Shown here: positions 16,568-24,480 of the stretch, in pieces
How positions within the stretch are numbered: the first letter of the stretch is position 1
Layout of the letters: every line of letters begins with the position of its first letter
DNA from: Phycisphaerae bacterium
GTDB lineage: Bacteria > Planctomycetota > Phycisphaerae > Phycisphaerales > SM1A02
Direction of reading: 5' to 3'
DNA: 64,000 nt
Assembly: GCA_002862305.1 (NCBI GenBank)
Contig: PKCS01000039.1
Coordinates: 1-64,000 of the forward strand
Program-made: the position numbers and the translations under genes
Notes under the pieces: generated by a model
The model's input: only the letters and a program-made list of their open reading frames with translations
Database searches by the model: none
What the model was told of the DNA's origin: nothing

Positions 16568-18163
16568 TCAGCCCGCCGGCTCGCGTCGATCGACGGCCCG
16601 GCTGAGCCTCCTCCCGAATCGGTCCTGGAGGAATTCCACGAGCGTCCTCAACCACCGGTCCCGTACCCCGAGGTCGTCACTGAATCCACCCTCGCCGATC
16701 GTCGCCCGTGCGGTGGGGCGGTAGCCCGGAAGCTCGCTGGTGCCCTGGCTCGAGGCGACGGTGGTCCAGATCAGTCGCCATGCCTCCTCGGCCCAGAAGT
16801 GCCCCGGTTCGCTCAGGGTCGACCATGACGGGGTCTCGAGGTTGAAGCAGCTGCTGATCTGCTGGCTCCAGTAGAAGTTCCAGACCAGGTAGCCGATCGG
16901 GTCGCAGCCCTCGAACGCCTCGATCAGCGCCCGATCCACCTGTTCCCGGGGGATGATGGCACCCTGCTCGGGGATGCCTTCCTTGTCGGTGTAGGTCCAG
17001 CTCGTCACCACCACCACCGGAGGGACGAGCCGGCCGGCCGCCCGCGCCCGCTTGAGCGCCTCGCCGAGGTCGACCGCACGCTGGTTCTTGTGGTCGATCG
17101 GCTCTCCCTGCCGGACCACGTTCTGCTGCTGGGCGTTCAGCTCGATGAAGTCCAGGCCCGGATACGCGACCTCCTCCCCGGGGAAGACGCCTCCCTCCAG
17201 GATCGACCTGCCGTTCGTGAGCATCCGGTCCAGGACCATCCGCTTCTGCTCGTCCGTGAGGTCCACCCAGTCGGTGTTCGGGGAGGTGTTGCCGGATCCG
17301 TCGAGCCGACCATCCTCGTCGAGCCGGATCCTGCGCGGCGGCCCCAGCACGTTCCACCATCCGATCCGGGGCGCCTCGCCGTAGCGTCTCCTCCATTCAC
17401 GCCGAACCAGCTCCGCGAGCTTGCACATCTGGAGCTGCAGCCGCTGCCCGCGCAGGAAGCTCTCCCGGCTGCAGTTCAACGGGCTGTCGGGATCGTCCTG
17501 GTCGTAGTAGATCGTTCCCGACCGGAAGATGCCCGGGATCGTCCCGCTTGGCGCCTCCTCGTTCCAGTCCCATCCGAAGAACCCGTTCTCGATGTCTATG
17601 GAGAGGAACGCCCCCCGGAGGTCCGGCGGTGCCCGGTTCGGTGCGAGGATCCTCCCGAAGAGGTCCGTGACCAGTGCCTGGTAGTCGAATTCGTCGAACC
17701 TGGGGACGTTGTCGTACCCGTTCGCCCGGACGTCCCGGGGTTCGTCGTGGTGGTAGGTCCTGAGGTTCCGGCCCGGCGGAAGCTGGATGCCGTGCTTCAC
17801 GACCGCATGGTTGCGGTAGGCCTGCAGGAATTCGGGCGATGGACGGCTCTCGGCCTCGCCGTTGGTCCAGACCACTGCCGGCCTCGCCCCGTCGGCATCG
17901 AAGAACATGTGGTGCATGAACAGGAACCCGCTGTCCAGGTCGGTGAACCTGAACCAGGTGCGCCAGTCCTCCGCCTGCGACCTCCCGGCTGTTCCATCCT
18001 GTTCGGCCATCGGCACCGGGTGCTCCACGTCGGGGGTGCCGCCCCACGCGAGCAGGGCGCAGGTCCCCGCGAGCATCGACGCCGCGAGGCGTCCCCCGGG
18101 TCGAGCCCGGCCGGCACGTCGTGGTCCGTCGTGGTCGGCGTCCGGGCCCCGCTCAGCAGGCAT
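16568..18163 (-). CDS. Exported protein of unknown family, possibly a TIM-barrel-like enzyme
   Basis: 531 residues. A long basic N-terminus (1-28) precedes a hydrophobic stretch (ASMLAGTCALLAWGG), so export is likely; a shorter start at Met30 is possible. The mature part has many Trp, Tyr, Asp and Glu residues. Segments such as AFLSIDIENGFFGWDWNEE, GWWNVLGPPRR, PGLDFIELNAQQQN, VVVVTSWTYTDKEG and GYLVWNFYWSQQ look like successive beta-strand ends of a glycoside-hydrolase-type barrel with acidic residues. I do not recognise the family, and no substrate can be named. It overlaps the end of the upstream cystathionine lyase gene by 11 nt, yet nothing links it to sulfur metabolism. Confidence 0.75.
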   Translation of the reverse strand: MPAERGPDADHDGPRRAGRARPGGRLAASMLAGTCALLAWGGTPDVEHPVPMAEQDGTAGRSQAEDWRTWFRFTDLDSGFLFMHHMFFDADGARPAVVWTNGEAESRPSPEFLQAYRNHAVVKHGIQLPPGRNLRTYHHDEPRDVRANGYDNVPRFDEFDYQALVTDLFGRILAPNRAPPDLRGAFLSIDIENGFFGWDWNEEAPSGTIPGIFRSGTIYYDQDDPDSPLNCSRESFLRGQRLQLQMCKLAELVRREWRRRYGEAPRIGWWNVLGPPRRIRLDEDGRLDGSGNTSPNTDWVDLTDEQKRMVLDRMLTNGRSILEGGVFPGEEVAYPGLDFIELNAQQQNVVRQGEPIDHKNQRAVDLGEALKRARAAGRLVPPVVVVTSWTYTDKEGIPEQGAIIPREQVDRALIEAFEGCDPIGYLVWNFYWSQQISSCFNLETPSWSTLSEPGHFWAEEAWRLIWTTVASSQGTSELPGYRPTARATIGEGGFSDDLGVRDRWLRTLVEFLQDRFGRRLSRAVDRREPAG

Positions 18164-19358
18164 CCAGGGCGCTCTTCACGTCCGCCATCAGGTCCTCGAG
18201 GTCCTCGATCCCCACCGACAGCCTGACCAGGGTGTCGCTGATCCCGAGCTTGGCCCGGGATTCCGGGGGGACCGAGGCGTGGGTCATGATCGCGGGATGC
18301 TCGATGAGGCTCTCCACGCCCCCGAGGCTCTCGGCGAGGGCGAAGACGCGGACGTTCTCGAGGAACCGGCGAGCGGTCTCGATGTCGCCCTTGAGGTACA
18401 TCGTGATCATGCCCCCGAAGCCGGGTCCGTCCGGGAGCCCCATCTGCCGGGCGGCGACCTCGTGCTGGGGGTGGCTGGGAAGTCCCGGGTAGACCACTCG
18501 TTCGACCTTCTCGTGGGCCTCGAGCATCCGGGCGATCTCCATGGCGCTCCGACTGTGGCGCTCCATGCGGATGCCCAGGGTCTTGATGCCGCGCAGGCAG
18601 AGGTAGGCATCGAAGGGACCGAGGATCGAGCCGATCGAGTTCTGGAGGAATCGCAGTCGCTCCGCGATCTCCGGGACCCGGGTGGCGAGGACCCCGCCCA
18701 CCACGTCGCTGTGACCGCCGAGGTACTTCGTGGCCGAATGCATCACGACGTGCATGCCGAGGTCGAGCGGACGCTGCAGGATGGGGGAGCAGAAGGTGTT
18801 GTCCGCGATCGCGATCGCCCCGTGGTCCTCGGCGATCCTCGCGATGCGGGCCAGGTCCGACACCTTCAGGGTGGGATTGGTCGGAGACTCGACCCACACC
18901 ATGCGGGGGCGGTGTTCCTTGAAGGCCGATTCCACCGCGGTGAAGTCCGACATGTCGACGTAGACCGGTCGGATCCCCTGGCTGCGCTCCCGGACCATCG
19001 ACATCAGTCGATAGGTCCCGCCGTACATGTCGTCCATCGCCAGCAGGCAGTCACCGCTGTCGAGCATCTCCAGGCAGGTCGCGGTGGCCGCCAGCCCCGA
19101 GGCGAAGGCGAAGCCCCCGCAGGTGGTGTCCTGTTCCTCGGTGAGGCCGGTGTTCTCGAGGCTCGCCACCGCGCGCTCGAAGCTGAACCGGGTCAGGTTG
19201 TGGCTGCGCGAGTACTCGTAGCCCTTGTGGATCCCCGGCGACTCCTGCGCGAAGGTGCTGGAGGTGTAGATCGCGGGCATGACCGCCCCGGTGACCTCGC
19301 AGTTCCGCTGGCCGCCGTGAATGCATCGGGTGAATAGTCCCTGGTTCTCCTCGTTCAT
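18153..19358 (-). CDS. Cystathionine gamma-lyase / gamma-synthase family PLP enzyme
   Basis: Cys/Met-metabolism PLP enzyme of 401 residues, normal length. Visible are the family motifs SGLAATATCLEML, YGGTYRLM, VWVESPTNPTLKVSDL, ADNTFCSPILQRPLDLG and the PLP lysine in HSATKYLGGHSDVVGG. Because a cystathionine beta-synthase lies 28 nt upstream in the same direction, the likely role is cystathionine gamma-lyase (cystathionine to cysteine, 2-oxobutyrate and ammonia) in reverse transsulfuration. Cystathionine gamma-synthase cannot be excluded, since the family does not separate by motif. A weak AAGGCGAG precedes the ATG. Confidence 0.9.
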   Translation of the reverse strand: MNEENQGLFTRCIHGGQRNCEVTGAVMPAIYTSSTFAQESPGIHKGYEYSRSHNLTRFSFERAVASLENTGLTEEQDTTCGGFAFASGLAATATCLEMLDSGDCLLAMDDMYGGTYRLMSMVRERSQGIRPVYVDMSDFTAVESAFKEHRPRMVWVESPTNPTLKVSDLARIARIAEDHGAIAIADNTFCSPILQRPLDLGMHVVMHSATKYLGGHSDVVGGVLATRVPEIAERLRFLQNSIGSILGPFDAYLCLRGIKTLGIRMERHSRSAMEIARMLEAHEKVERVVYPGLPSHPQHEVAARQMGLPDGPGFGGMITMYLKGDIETARRFLENVRVFALAESLGGVESLIEHPAIMTHASVPPESRAKLGISDTLVRLSVGIEDLEDLMADVKSALDAC

Positions 19359-19386
19359 CTTGGTCTCGCCTTGGGTGTCGTCGCGG

Positions 19387-20784
19387 TCATGGAAGCTGCT
19401 CTCGCAGGAAGTGGATGACGTCTATCCGGGTGATCAGTCCGTAGTACTGGTCCTCGTCGCACACGATCGCCACCATGCCGTCCTCGAGGATCTCCAGCAC
19501 CTTCTCGAGGGTCGCGTCGGGGGTGATCGTCTCGAGCTTGCGGGTCATGAACTCGGAGACCGGGGAATGGGGATCCGCCTTCCGGCCGGTCAGGGCCACC
19601 AGCACGTCCGATTCGTCGAGGATGCCCGCCACCCTGCCGTGCTCGTCGAGGACCGCCATCTGGCTCACGTCGTACATGCGCATCCTGCGGACCGCCTGCG
19701 CGAGGGGTTCCCCGGGCTCGAGGGTGAAATCCTCCCCGTCGAGGTGGCGACGCGAGATCAGGTCGCGGATGTTGCCGTGCTTGGTTCGCTCGATGAATCC
19801 CTGGTCGGTCATCCAGTGGTCGTTGAACATCTTGGAGAGGTACTTGGCTCCGTGATCGCAGATCAGGGTCACCACGTTCTTCGCCTCCTTCTGTTCACGG
19901 CAGTACCGCAGGGCGGCGCACAGCAGGGTGCCCACGCTGGAGCCCGCCAGCACCCCCTCGTCCCGCAGCAGCTGCCGCGCGGTGAGCAGGGCGTCCCGGT
20001 CGTCGATGCGGTAGGCCTTGTCGACCACCTCCAGCTCCAGGATGTCCGGGACGAAGTCCTCCCCGATGCCTTCCACGATCCACGACCCCGGTTCCACCTC
20101 GCGGCCCTCGTTCACCAGCGGCTCGAGGATCGAACCGGTCGGATCCGCGAGGACGATCTCGATCGAGTCGTCCTGTTCCTTGAGGTAGCTGCCGACCCCG
20201 CTGATGGTCCCGCCGGAACCGACCCCCGCGACGAAGGCGTCCACCTTCCCCTCCAGCTGGGCCCAGATCTCCGGGCCCGTGGTGGTGTAGTGGGCCTCGC
20301 GATTCGCCGCGTTGGCGAACTGGTTGATGTAGAACGCCCCCGGCCGGCTCGCCGCCAGTCGGGCCGCGACGTTCTGGTAGTAGTCGGGGTGTTCCTTGGT
20401 GACGTCGGACCGGCTCAGCACGACTTCCGCACCCACCGCCTTGAGGTGGGAGATCTTCTCGTGGGACATCTTGTCCGGCACCACCACCACGACCGTGTAC
20501 CCCTTCTGGCTGCCGACCAGCGCGAGGGCGAGGCCGGTGTTCCCGGCGGTGGCCTCGACGATCAGGCCACCGGGCTTCAGGAGTCCCTTGGACTCCGCCG
20601 CCTCGATCATCGAGACCGCGATCCGGTCCTTGATCGAGTTACCGGGGTTCATCGACTCCATCTTGACGAACAGCCTGCACGGCCCGGTGTCCATCCGGGT
20701 CACCTCGAGCATCGGCGTGTTGCCGATCATCTCGAGCATGTTCCCGTAGATCGGGGCGGTCCTGGCGTGGCGGGTCTCTGTCAT
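19387..20784 (-). CDS. Cystathionine beta-synthase with CBS-domain pair
   Basis: Condenses serine and homocysteine to cystathionine (PLP-dependent). The 465-residue product has the fold-type II core with the PLP lysine in NPGNSIKDRIAV, the phosphate-binding ATAGNTGLALAL, and VAGVGSGGTISGVG, followed by SSVGTLLCAAL. The C-terminal part (about 337-465) is a pair of CBS domains, which in known CBS enzymes regulate activity by binding adenosyl ligands. The full-length CBS-pair architecture and the adjacent lyase favour CBS over cysteine synthase. A GGAG motif lies about 10 nt before the ATG; a TACCAT box at 20805-20810 could be its -10. Confidence 0.92.
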   Translation of the reverse strand: MTETRHARTAPIYGNMLEMIGNTPMLEVTRMDTGPCRLFVKMESMNPGNSIKDRIAVSMIEAAESKGLLKPGGLIVEATAGNTGLALALVGSQKGYTVVVVVPDKMSHEKISHLKAVGAEVVLSRSDVTKEHPDYYQNVAARLAASRPGAFYINQFANAANREAHYTTTGPEIWAQLEGKVDAFVAGVGSGGTISGVGSYLKEQDDSIEIVLADPTGSILEPLVNEGREVEPGSWIVEGIGEDFVPDILELEVVDKAYRIDDRDALLTARQLLRDEGVLAGSSVGTLLCAALRYCREQKEAKNVVTLICDHGAKYLSKMFNDHWMTDQGFIERTKHGNIRDLISRRHLDGEDFTLEPGEPLAQAVRRMRMYDVSQMAVLDEHGRVAGILDESDVLVALTGRKADPHSPVSEFMTRKLETITPDATLEKVLEILEDGMVAIVCDEDQYYGLITRIDVIHFLREQLP

Positions 20785-20830
20785 GGGGTGGTCTCCGGCA
20801 TGACATGGTACGGGACCGGGGCTGTTTCGT

Positions 20831-20836
20831 TACGCT
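20831..20836 (+). promoter_or_regulatory. Possible -10 box (TACGCT) for rsmJ
   Basis: TACGCT lies 10 nt before the ATG at 20847, so the transcript would have a leader of only a few nucleotides. It lies in the 62-nt gap divergent from the cystathionine beta-synthase gene. Confidence 0.35.
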
Positions 20837-20846
20837 TGAATCCTCC

Positions 20847-21485
20847 ATGAGCCGATCATCCGCGATAACCCTCCAGCCGGGCCCGGACGGCCTCGAACTG
20901 CGGACGCCTCGGGACCGGCCCGGGCGTGGTGTCCGTGCCAGTCTGGACGGAATATCGGTCACAGGGCATCCACTCGTTCGCCTGCTTCGTGGATGCGGTG
21001 GGGGGCCCGTGGTCGACGCCACCGCCGGCCTCGGCGGGGATGCCGGGGTGGTCGCCGCCCTGGGTCACGAGGTCCTCGCGATCGAGCGGGACCCGGATCT
21101 GGTGCGCCTCCTCGGCGAGGCACACCAGCGGATCCGCGATCCCGAGGTGGCGGCCAGGATCACCCTGCTCCCGGGCGACGCGATGGAGCTGCTCCCGAAG
21201 CTCGCCGAGACCCATGGCCGCCTCCTCGCGATCATCCTCGATCCGATGTTTCCCCCTCGCCGGAGCCGTTCGGCGCTGCCGCCCAAGCCCATGCAGGCGC
21301 TTCGACTGCTCCTCGAGGACCGGCCCGCGGATCCCCTGGGTCCCCTGCTGGAGGCGGCGTTCGCGGCTCGCCCGCGCCGGGTCCTGCTCAAGCGTCCCCC
21401 CGAGGCGCCCCTGGTCGGTGACCGACCCCCGACCTTCTCGGTCGGTTCGAAGCTGCTGCGGTGGGACGCCTGGGAGCTCGGTTGA
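20847..21485 (+). CDS. rsmJ: 16S rRNA (guanine-N2) methyltransferase, RsmJ family
   Basis: SAM-dependent methyltransferase that in E. coli modifies G1516 of 16S rRNA. The 212-residue product carries VVDATAGLGGDAGVVAALGHEVLAIERDP (quoted here as the SAM-binding loop DATAGLGGDA and the acidic IERDP end) and the RsmJ-specific ILDPMFPPRRSRSALPPKPM segment. The start at 20847 is preferred to an upstream in-frame ATG (20805) because it lies next to the putative promoter and fits the family length. Its TGA directly abuts the stop of the convergent DUF4149 gene. Confidence 0.88.
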   Translation: MSRSSAITLQPGPDGLELRTPRDRPGRGVRASLDGISVTGHPLVRLLRGCGGGPVVDATAGLGGDAGVVAALGHEVLAIERDPDLVRLLGEAHQRIRDPEVAARITLLPGDAMELLPKLAETHGRLLAIILDPMFPPRRSRSALPPKPMQALRLLLEDRPADPLGPLLEAAFAARPRRVLLKRPPEAPLVGDRPPTFSVGSKLLRWDAWELG

Positions 21486-21884
21486 TCAACTCGCCGGGGT
21501 GGCCGGGACCAGGGGGATCGCGATGTTGGAGAGCAGGACCAGCACGGTCAGCAGCACGCTGAGCGTGTGCAGCCGCTTGAAGGTCCGTTCATCACCGGCG
21601 TCGGTCGCCCGATTGGTGGCGGGGACCATCAGCCAGCAGACCAGGGGCAGGAGGATGGTCACCGCCGCCAGCACGACCTGGGCGATCGACCCGGACTCCG
21701 ACGCGAACGAGCACGCCAGGGTCACGACCCCCAGGGCCGCCAGGATCAGGAAGAACTTCGGAAACAGCGCCCGGAGGAGCTTGCCCGCGTGCTCCAGTTC
21801 GATGGTCCGGAAGAGGGTGGGAGCCAGCACCATGGTCTGCAGGACGATGATTCCCACGGTGAGGCCGGCGAAGAAGTTCTGCAT
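21486..21884 (-). CDS. DUF4149/TMEM205-like small membrane protein
   Basis: 132 residues with four hydrophobic segments: FFAGLTVGIIVLQTMVLAPTL, FFLILAALGVVTLACSFA, VVLAAVTILLPLVCWLMV and LHTLSVLLTVLVLLSNIAI. Layout and composition match the DUF4149 (TMEM205-like) family of unknown function. The ATG at 21884 has AGAGGAG 6 nt upstream, and an earlier in-frame ATG at 21902 has none, so the shorter start is chosen. Stop abuts that of convergent rsmJ with no room for a separate terminator. Confidence 0.7.
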   Translation of the reverse strand: MQNFFAGLTVGIIVLQTMVLAPTLFRTIELEHAGKLLRALFPKFFLILAALGVVTLACSFASESGSIAQVVLAAVTILLPLVCWLMVPATNRATDAGDERTFKRLHTLSVLLTVLVLLSNIAIPLVPATPAS

Positions 21885-22060
21885 GTCGTCTCCTCTGGTC
21901 ATGTCGACCCGGCCGGGCTCGTCGGGTGGAGGCCACCACCGTCATGCCCCCGCCGGGATCTGCGGTCCTCCCGGGTCCCGGGACGGCCGGAGAATCGTGC
22001 CTGTGATGTTCTGGACCGGACCCTGCGAAGGCTGCGGGTCGATGGGGACCAACCGCTCCC

Positions 22061-22276
22061 TCAGGTCTCTTCCGGGTGCCGGGCTTCGTAGATCTCGGCG
22101 CACCGGGACATGAACCAGGCGATCGAGACCGGGACCACCACGAAGGCTCCGATGATGATGAATGCGCGAATCGCGCTTGGAAGTGTCTCTTCCTCGTGGA
22201 TGGTCGGCTGCGTGTATTCAGCCAGAGCTGCCCCGAGGTGGCCTGCGTGGTCGATCAACGATGGAAGAATGCTCAT
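22061..22276 (-). CDS. Small single-pass membrane protein, unknown
   Basis: 71 residues: polar N-terminus with HEEETLPSA, one membrane helix (about 37-56, AFIIIGAFVVVPVSIAWFM), and a charged tail EIYEARHPEET. A clear AAGGAG lies 8 nt before the ATG, which supports that it is real. It is divergent from another tiny membrane-protein gene at 22384, and the two may share a control region (22277-22383). The family is not recognised. About 175 nt separate it from the DUF4149 gene. Confidence 0.6.
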   Translation of the reverse strand: MSILPSLIDHAGHLGAALAEYTQPTIHEEETLPSAIRAFIIIGAFVVVPVSIAWFMSRCAEIYEARHPEET

Positions 22277-22332
22277 TCAGAGGCTCCTTGACCCTAGGAA
22301 TACCCGCTTGGGGCCTTGAAGTCCAGCACCTG

Positions 22333-22362
22333 TTGAACCAGACCCCCCGGATGGGGTAGCCT
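22333..22362 (+). promoter_or_regulatory. Promoter (TTGAAC - 18 nt - TAGCCT) for the 50-residue membrane protein
   Basis: TTGAAC at 22333-22338 and TAGCCT at 22357-22362, spaced by 18 nt, lie just before an AGGAGA ribosome binding site and the ATG at 22384. This is one of the few promoters in the window with both hexamers recognisable. Confidence 0.5.
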
Positions 22363-22383
22363 GAGCATTCAGGAGACGAACCA

Positions 22384-22536
22384 ATGGAACCCTTCCTCAC
22401 CCAAGCCCTGTCGCAGACCACCATGTTCTACATCTTCATGGGGATCATGGTGCTGCTGTCGCTCGTCTCGGGGATCTTCGTCTACCACAGCATCTTCATG
22501 GCCCACACCCAGCACGGCCACGACGACGACCACTGA
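22384..22536 (+). CDS. Very small membrane protein with His/Asp tail, unknown
   Basis: 50 codons starting at ATG 22384 and ending at TGA 22534-22536. The product has a hydrophobic helix (about 15-38: FYIFMGIMVLLSLVSGIFVY) and a histidine-rich end HTQHGHDDDH that could bind a metal. AGGAGA is spaced 7-8 nt from the ATG and a promoter-like pair lies upstream. The gene is divergent from the 71-residue membrane protein. Codon use is like the neighbours (G/C third positions). No family recognised; partners of small-subunit type in a respiratory or transport complex are possible but unproven. Confidence 0.6.
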   Translation: MEPFLTQALSQTTMFYIFMGIMVLLSLVSGIFVYHSIFMAHTQHGHDDDH

Positions 22537-22602
22537 CGGCCCCTGACGATCGTCGACGACCCCTCGTCCGACCCGTCCCCGGGGGCGGCGCGGCGGTCCA
22601 TC

Positions 22603-22643
22603 AAAAGAGGTGGACTGGATGCCTCAGGCACCCAGCCCACCTC
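22603..22643 (-). terminator. Intrinsic terminator of the CBM2/dockerin gene
   Basis: On the minus strand an 18-bp stem (GAGGTGGGCTGGGTGCCT pairing with AGGCATCCAGTCCACCTC, two G-T wobbles) spans 22607-22643 and is followed by TTTT. It lies about 66 nt past the stop of the gene at 22710. The wobbles pair only in minus-strand RNA, so the direction is clear. Confidence 0.75.
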
Positions 22644-22709
22644 GCTGCACCCGACACGACCCGGGTGCGCTGGTTCCTCACCGCCCGTGGACGGTGCACC
22701 CGGACTGCG

Positions 22710-24146
22710 TCACATGTTCTGGCCCACCGGGTTGCCCAGGGTGACCATGCTCTGGAAGTACTCGATGACGCCGGAATCCGAGACGTCCAGCGCGGGCCAC
22801 TGCGGCCAGTCGAACGTGTCGTTCATGAAAGGCTGCATCTGGTCCCAGCTCAGCACCGTCAGGTGGTTGATGTCGTGGTTGATCGCGACACCCTCGATGC
22901 TTCGGAACCCGTGGGTCCTGCCGTGCATCCATCCACCGTAGTGGGGTTCCATCTTCAGGGTGTTGATGAAGGTGTCCACCTTGCCGTTGTCCTCGAGGAA
23001 GTCCGCGAAGCCGGGGTGGCCGAATTCACGCACCATGTCCATGACCAGGCCGCGCATCTGGGCCTCGTTCTGGACGGTGCGAGCGGTGCGCTGGATGTCG
23101 GCGAGGATCTGGGGGTCGTAGGCGTCATCGCTGATCCATCCCACCTTGGCACCCTGCATGGCGTAGTAGAGTCCGACCCCGAGCAGGTCGTTGCCCCAGG
23201 CGGTGCTGTTGTTGGTGAGTGACTCGTCGAACGCCCATTGCCCGACCTGCTCGATGCTCCGGCCCGGGAGGCCGATGAACGCCCGCAGGTCGTTGTAGGC
23301 GAGCATCGCCTCGGTGGTGATCGCGGTCCGTCCCCCGACCAGCTCGTAGTCGTGGGAGTTGTTGTTCGAGCCGTGGAAGTTGCCCCAGCAGGTGATGTCG
23401 ACGAACTCGCCCGAGCAGGGGTCGCCGTCACCGCCGCCATGATCGTCGCCGTGGTCGTCACCGCCACCATCCCCGTCGCCGGGGTCGTCGTCACCGCCAC
23501 CGTCGCCGTCCCCGGGGTCGTCGTCACCGCCACCGTGGCCGTCGCCATGACCCTCGCACATGCCCCACTTCGAGAGCAGGAGGGTCACGTCCGCCCCGTC
23601 CACCGATCCGGACTGGTTCATGTCGGCCAGCTGGTCGGGCTGGCCCCACCGGGCGAGCATGAAGGTGAGGTCCTCGCCGTTGACCATCATGTCCCCGGTC
23701 AGGTCACCCATGCAGCCCATGCCGGGCTCGCCCGGCTCGATGACCACGCCCTCGATCCTGACCTCGACCAGCTCGCCGTTGAGGCGCACGTCGCCCGGAG
23801 CGGGGGGCCACGACCCGACCCCGGTGTACCCGAGGGTCACCGAATTGCCGGGCTGGATGGTCTCGTTGTACCACTCGTTGTCGAGGACGGTCCGTTCACC
23901 GTCCTGCGAGGGGATGCATCGCCAGGCGTAGAGGACCTCCGGGCTGCCGGTCCAGGACAGCTGCCAGCCATCCAGCTCCGAGCCGCCCTGGTCGGCCACC
24001 ACCACGATGTCGGCGTTGTAACCGCCTTCCCAGAGGGTCTGGACCTGAAAGTCGACCGAGTGCTGCGCCATGGCCATGCCTGCGCAGAACAGCGGTGCGG
24101 ATGCAATGACAGCTGACGATCGATATCGATTCGATTCCGGTTTCAT
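22710..24146 (-). CDS. Secreted CBM2 / dockerin-like multidomain protein
   Basis: 478 residues: signal peptide 1-27 (FCAGMAMAQ); a CBM2-type carbohydrate-binding domain (about 28-130) with the typical GGYNADIVV, LDGWQLSW, WYNETIQPGNSVTLGYTG and RLNGELVEV segments and aromatic residues W61, W65, W75. A tandem dockerin/EF-hand-like pair (148-196, DLTGDMMVNGEDLTFML and DMNQSGSVDGADVTLLL) and an Asp/Gly linker of 11-residue repeats (205-242) follow. The C-terminal domain of 230 residues (CWGNFHGSNNNSHDYE to the end) is not recognised. The ATG at 24146 has AAGGAAA 7 nt upstream. Probably cell-surface or secreted, binding polysaccharide; no hydrolase motif seen. Confidence 0.85.
   Translation of the reverse strand: MKPESNRYRSSAVIASAPLFCAGMAMAQHSVDFQVQTLWEGGYNADIVVVADQGGSELDGWQLSWTGSPEVLYAWRCIPSQDGERTVLDNEWYNETIQPGNSVTLGYTGVGSWPPAPGDVRLNGELVEVRIEGVVIEPGEPGMGCMGDLTGDMMVNGEDLTFMLARWGQPDQLADMNQSGSVDGADVTLLLSKWGMCEGHGDGHGGGDDDPGDGDGGGDDDPGDGDGGGDDHGDDHGGGDGDPCSGEFVDITCWGNFHGSNNNSHDYELVGGRTAITTEAMLAYNDLRAFIGLPGRSIEQVGQWAFDESLTNNSTAWGNDLLGVGLYYAMQGAKVGWISDDAYDPQILADIQRTARTVQNEAQMRGLVMDMVREFGHPGFADFLEDNGKVDTFINTLKMEPHYGGWMHGRTHGFRSIEGVAINHDINHLTVLSWDQMQPFMNDTFDWPQWPALDVSDSGVIEYFQSMVTLGNPVGQNM
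23421..23534 (-). repeat. 33-bp coding repeats (Asp/Gly linker)
   Basis: Encodes residues 205-242 of the CBM2 protein: two perfect copies of GGGDDDPGDGD followed by two shorter variants (GGGDDHGDDH, GGGDGD). A flexible acidic linker, possibly calcium-binding, and a likely site of slippage. Confidence 0.85.
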
Positions 24147-24480
24147 GCAAGTTTCCTTAAGTGCCCCGTCTCTGGATCTCTCGCAGAGCAATACGAGCTG
24201 GTGAATGTGAAGGTTCCCCAGCTTTTCAAGCAGATTCGGTTCCGGGGACCACTCGTTCGGAAAACCGCGCAAAGCGCGCTCTAAACGCCTTCATCTCCCG
24301 TGCAAACCGTGCAAAACGAACACCATTCCCGCTCGGTTTCCACCCGCCTGGTTCCCCGGTGGGCGAGGCTGCGCCGTCACCGTGTCCGGCGGGGTCACTT
24401 CGTGACAAAGTGCACAGGTCGACCCGCAGTGTGGGTCGGGGGGCCGTTGGTGTCGGGGCGGCGATCGGGGCGTGGGTGGA
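24147..24480. other. 334-nt gap upstream of the CBM2 gene
   Basis: Non-coding region between Dps (ends 24481) and the CBM2 gene start. It is less G+C-rich than its surroundings and should hold the CBM2 promoter, although no convincing pair of hexamers was found. It contains CCGYGCAAA repeats (separate entry). A small hairpin with 6-bp stem CGACCC/GGGTCG (24420-24438) may help end Dps transcription but has no T run. Confidence 0.5.
24265..24315. repeat. Three CCGYGCAAA repeats upstream of the CBM2 gene
   Basis: CCGTGCAAA occurs twice in direct tandem (24298-24306, 24307-24315) and as CCGCGCAAA at 24265-24273, 33 bp away, about three helical turns. They lie about 120-170 nt before the CBM2 start. 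This may be a regulator binding site; no known consensus is matched. Confidence 0.4.

Noticed and set aside
14723-16828. A 701-codon plus-strand frame opposite the VKOR fusion
   Set aside because: Shadow frame; the minus strand encodes recognisable VKOR and DsbA domains with all key cysteines.
20785-20846. SAM or other riboswitch before the cystathionine beta-synthase/lyase genes
   Set aside because: The divergent gap is only 62 nt, too short for such an element.
23421-23560. Regular repeats resembling a short CRISPR-like array
   Set aside because: They are in frame, have no unique spacers and encode the Asp/Gly linker of the CBM2 protein.
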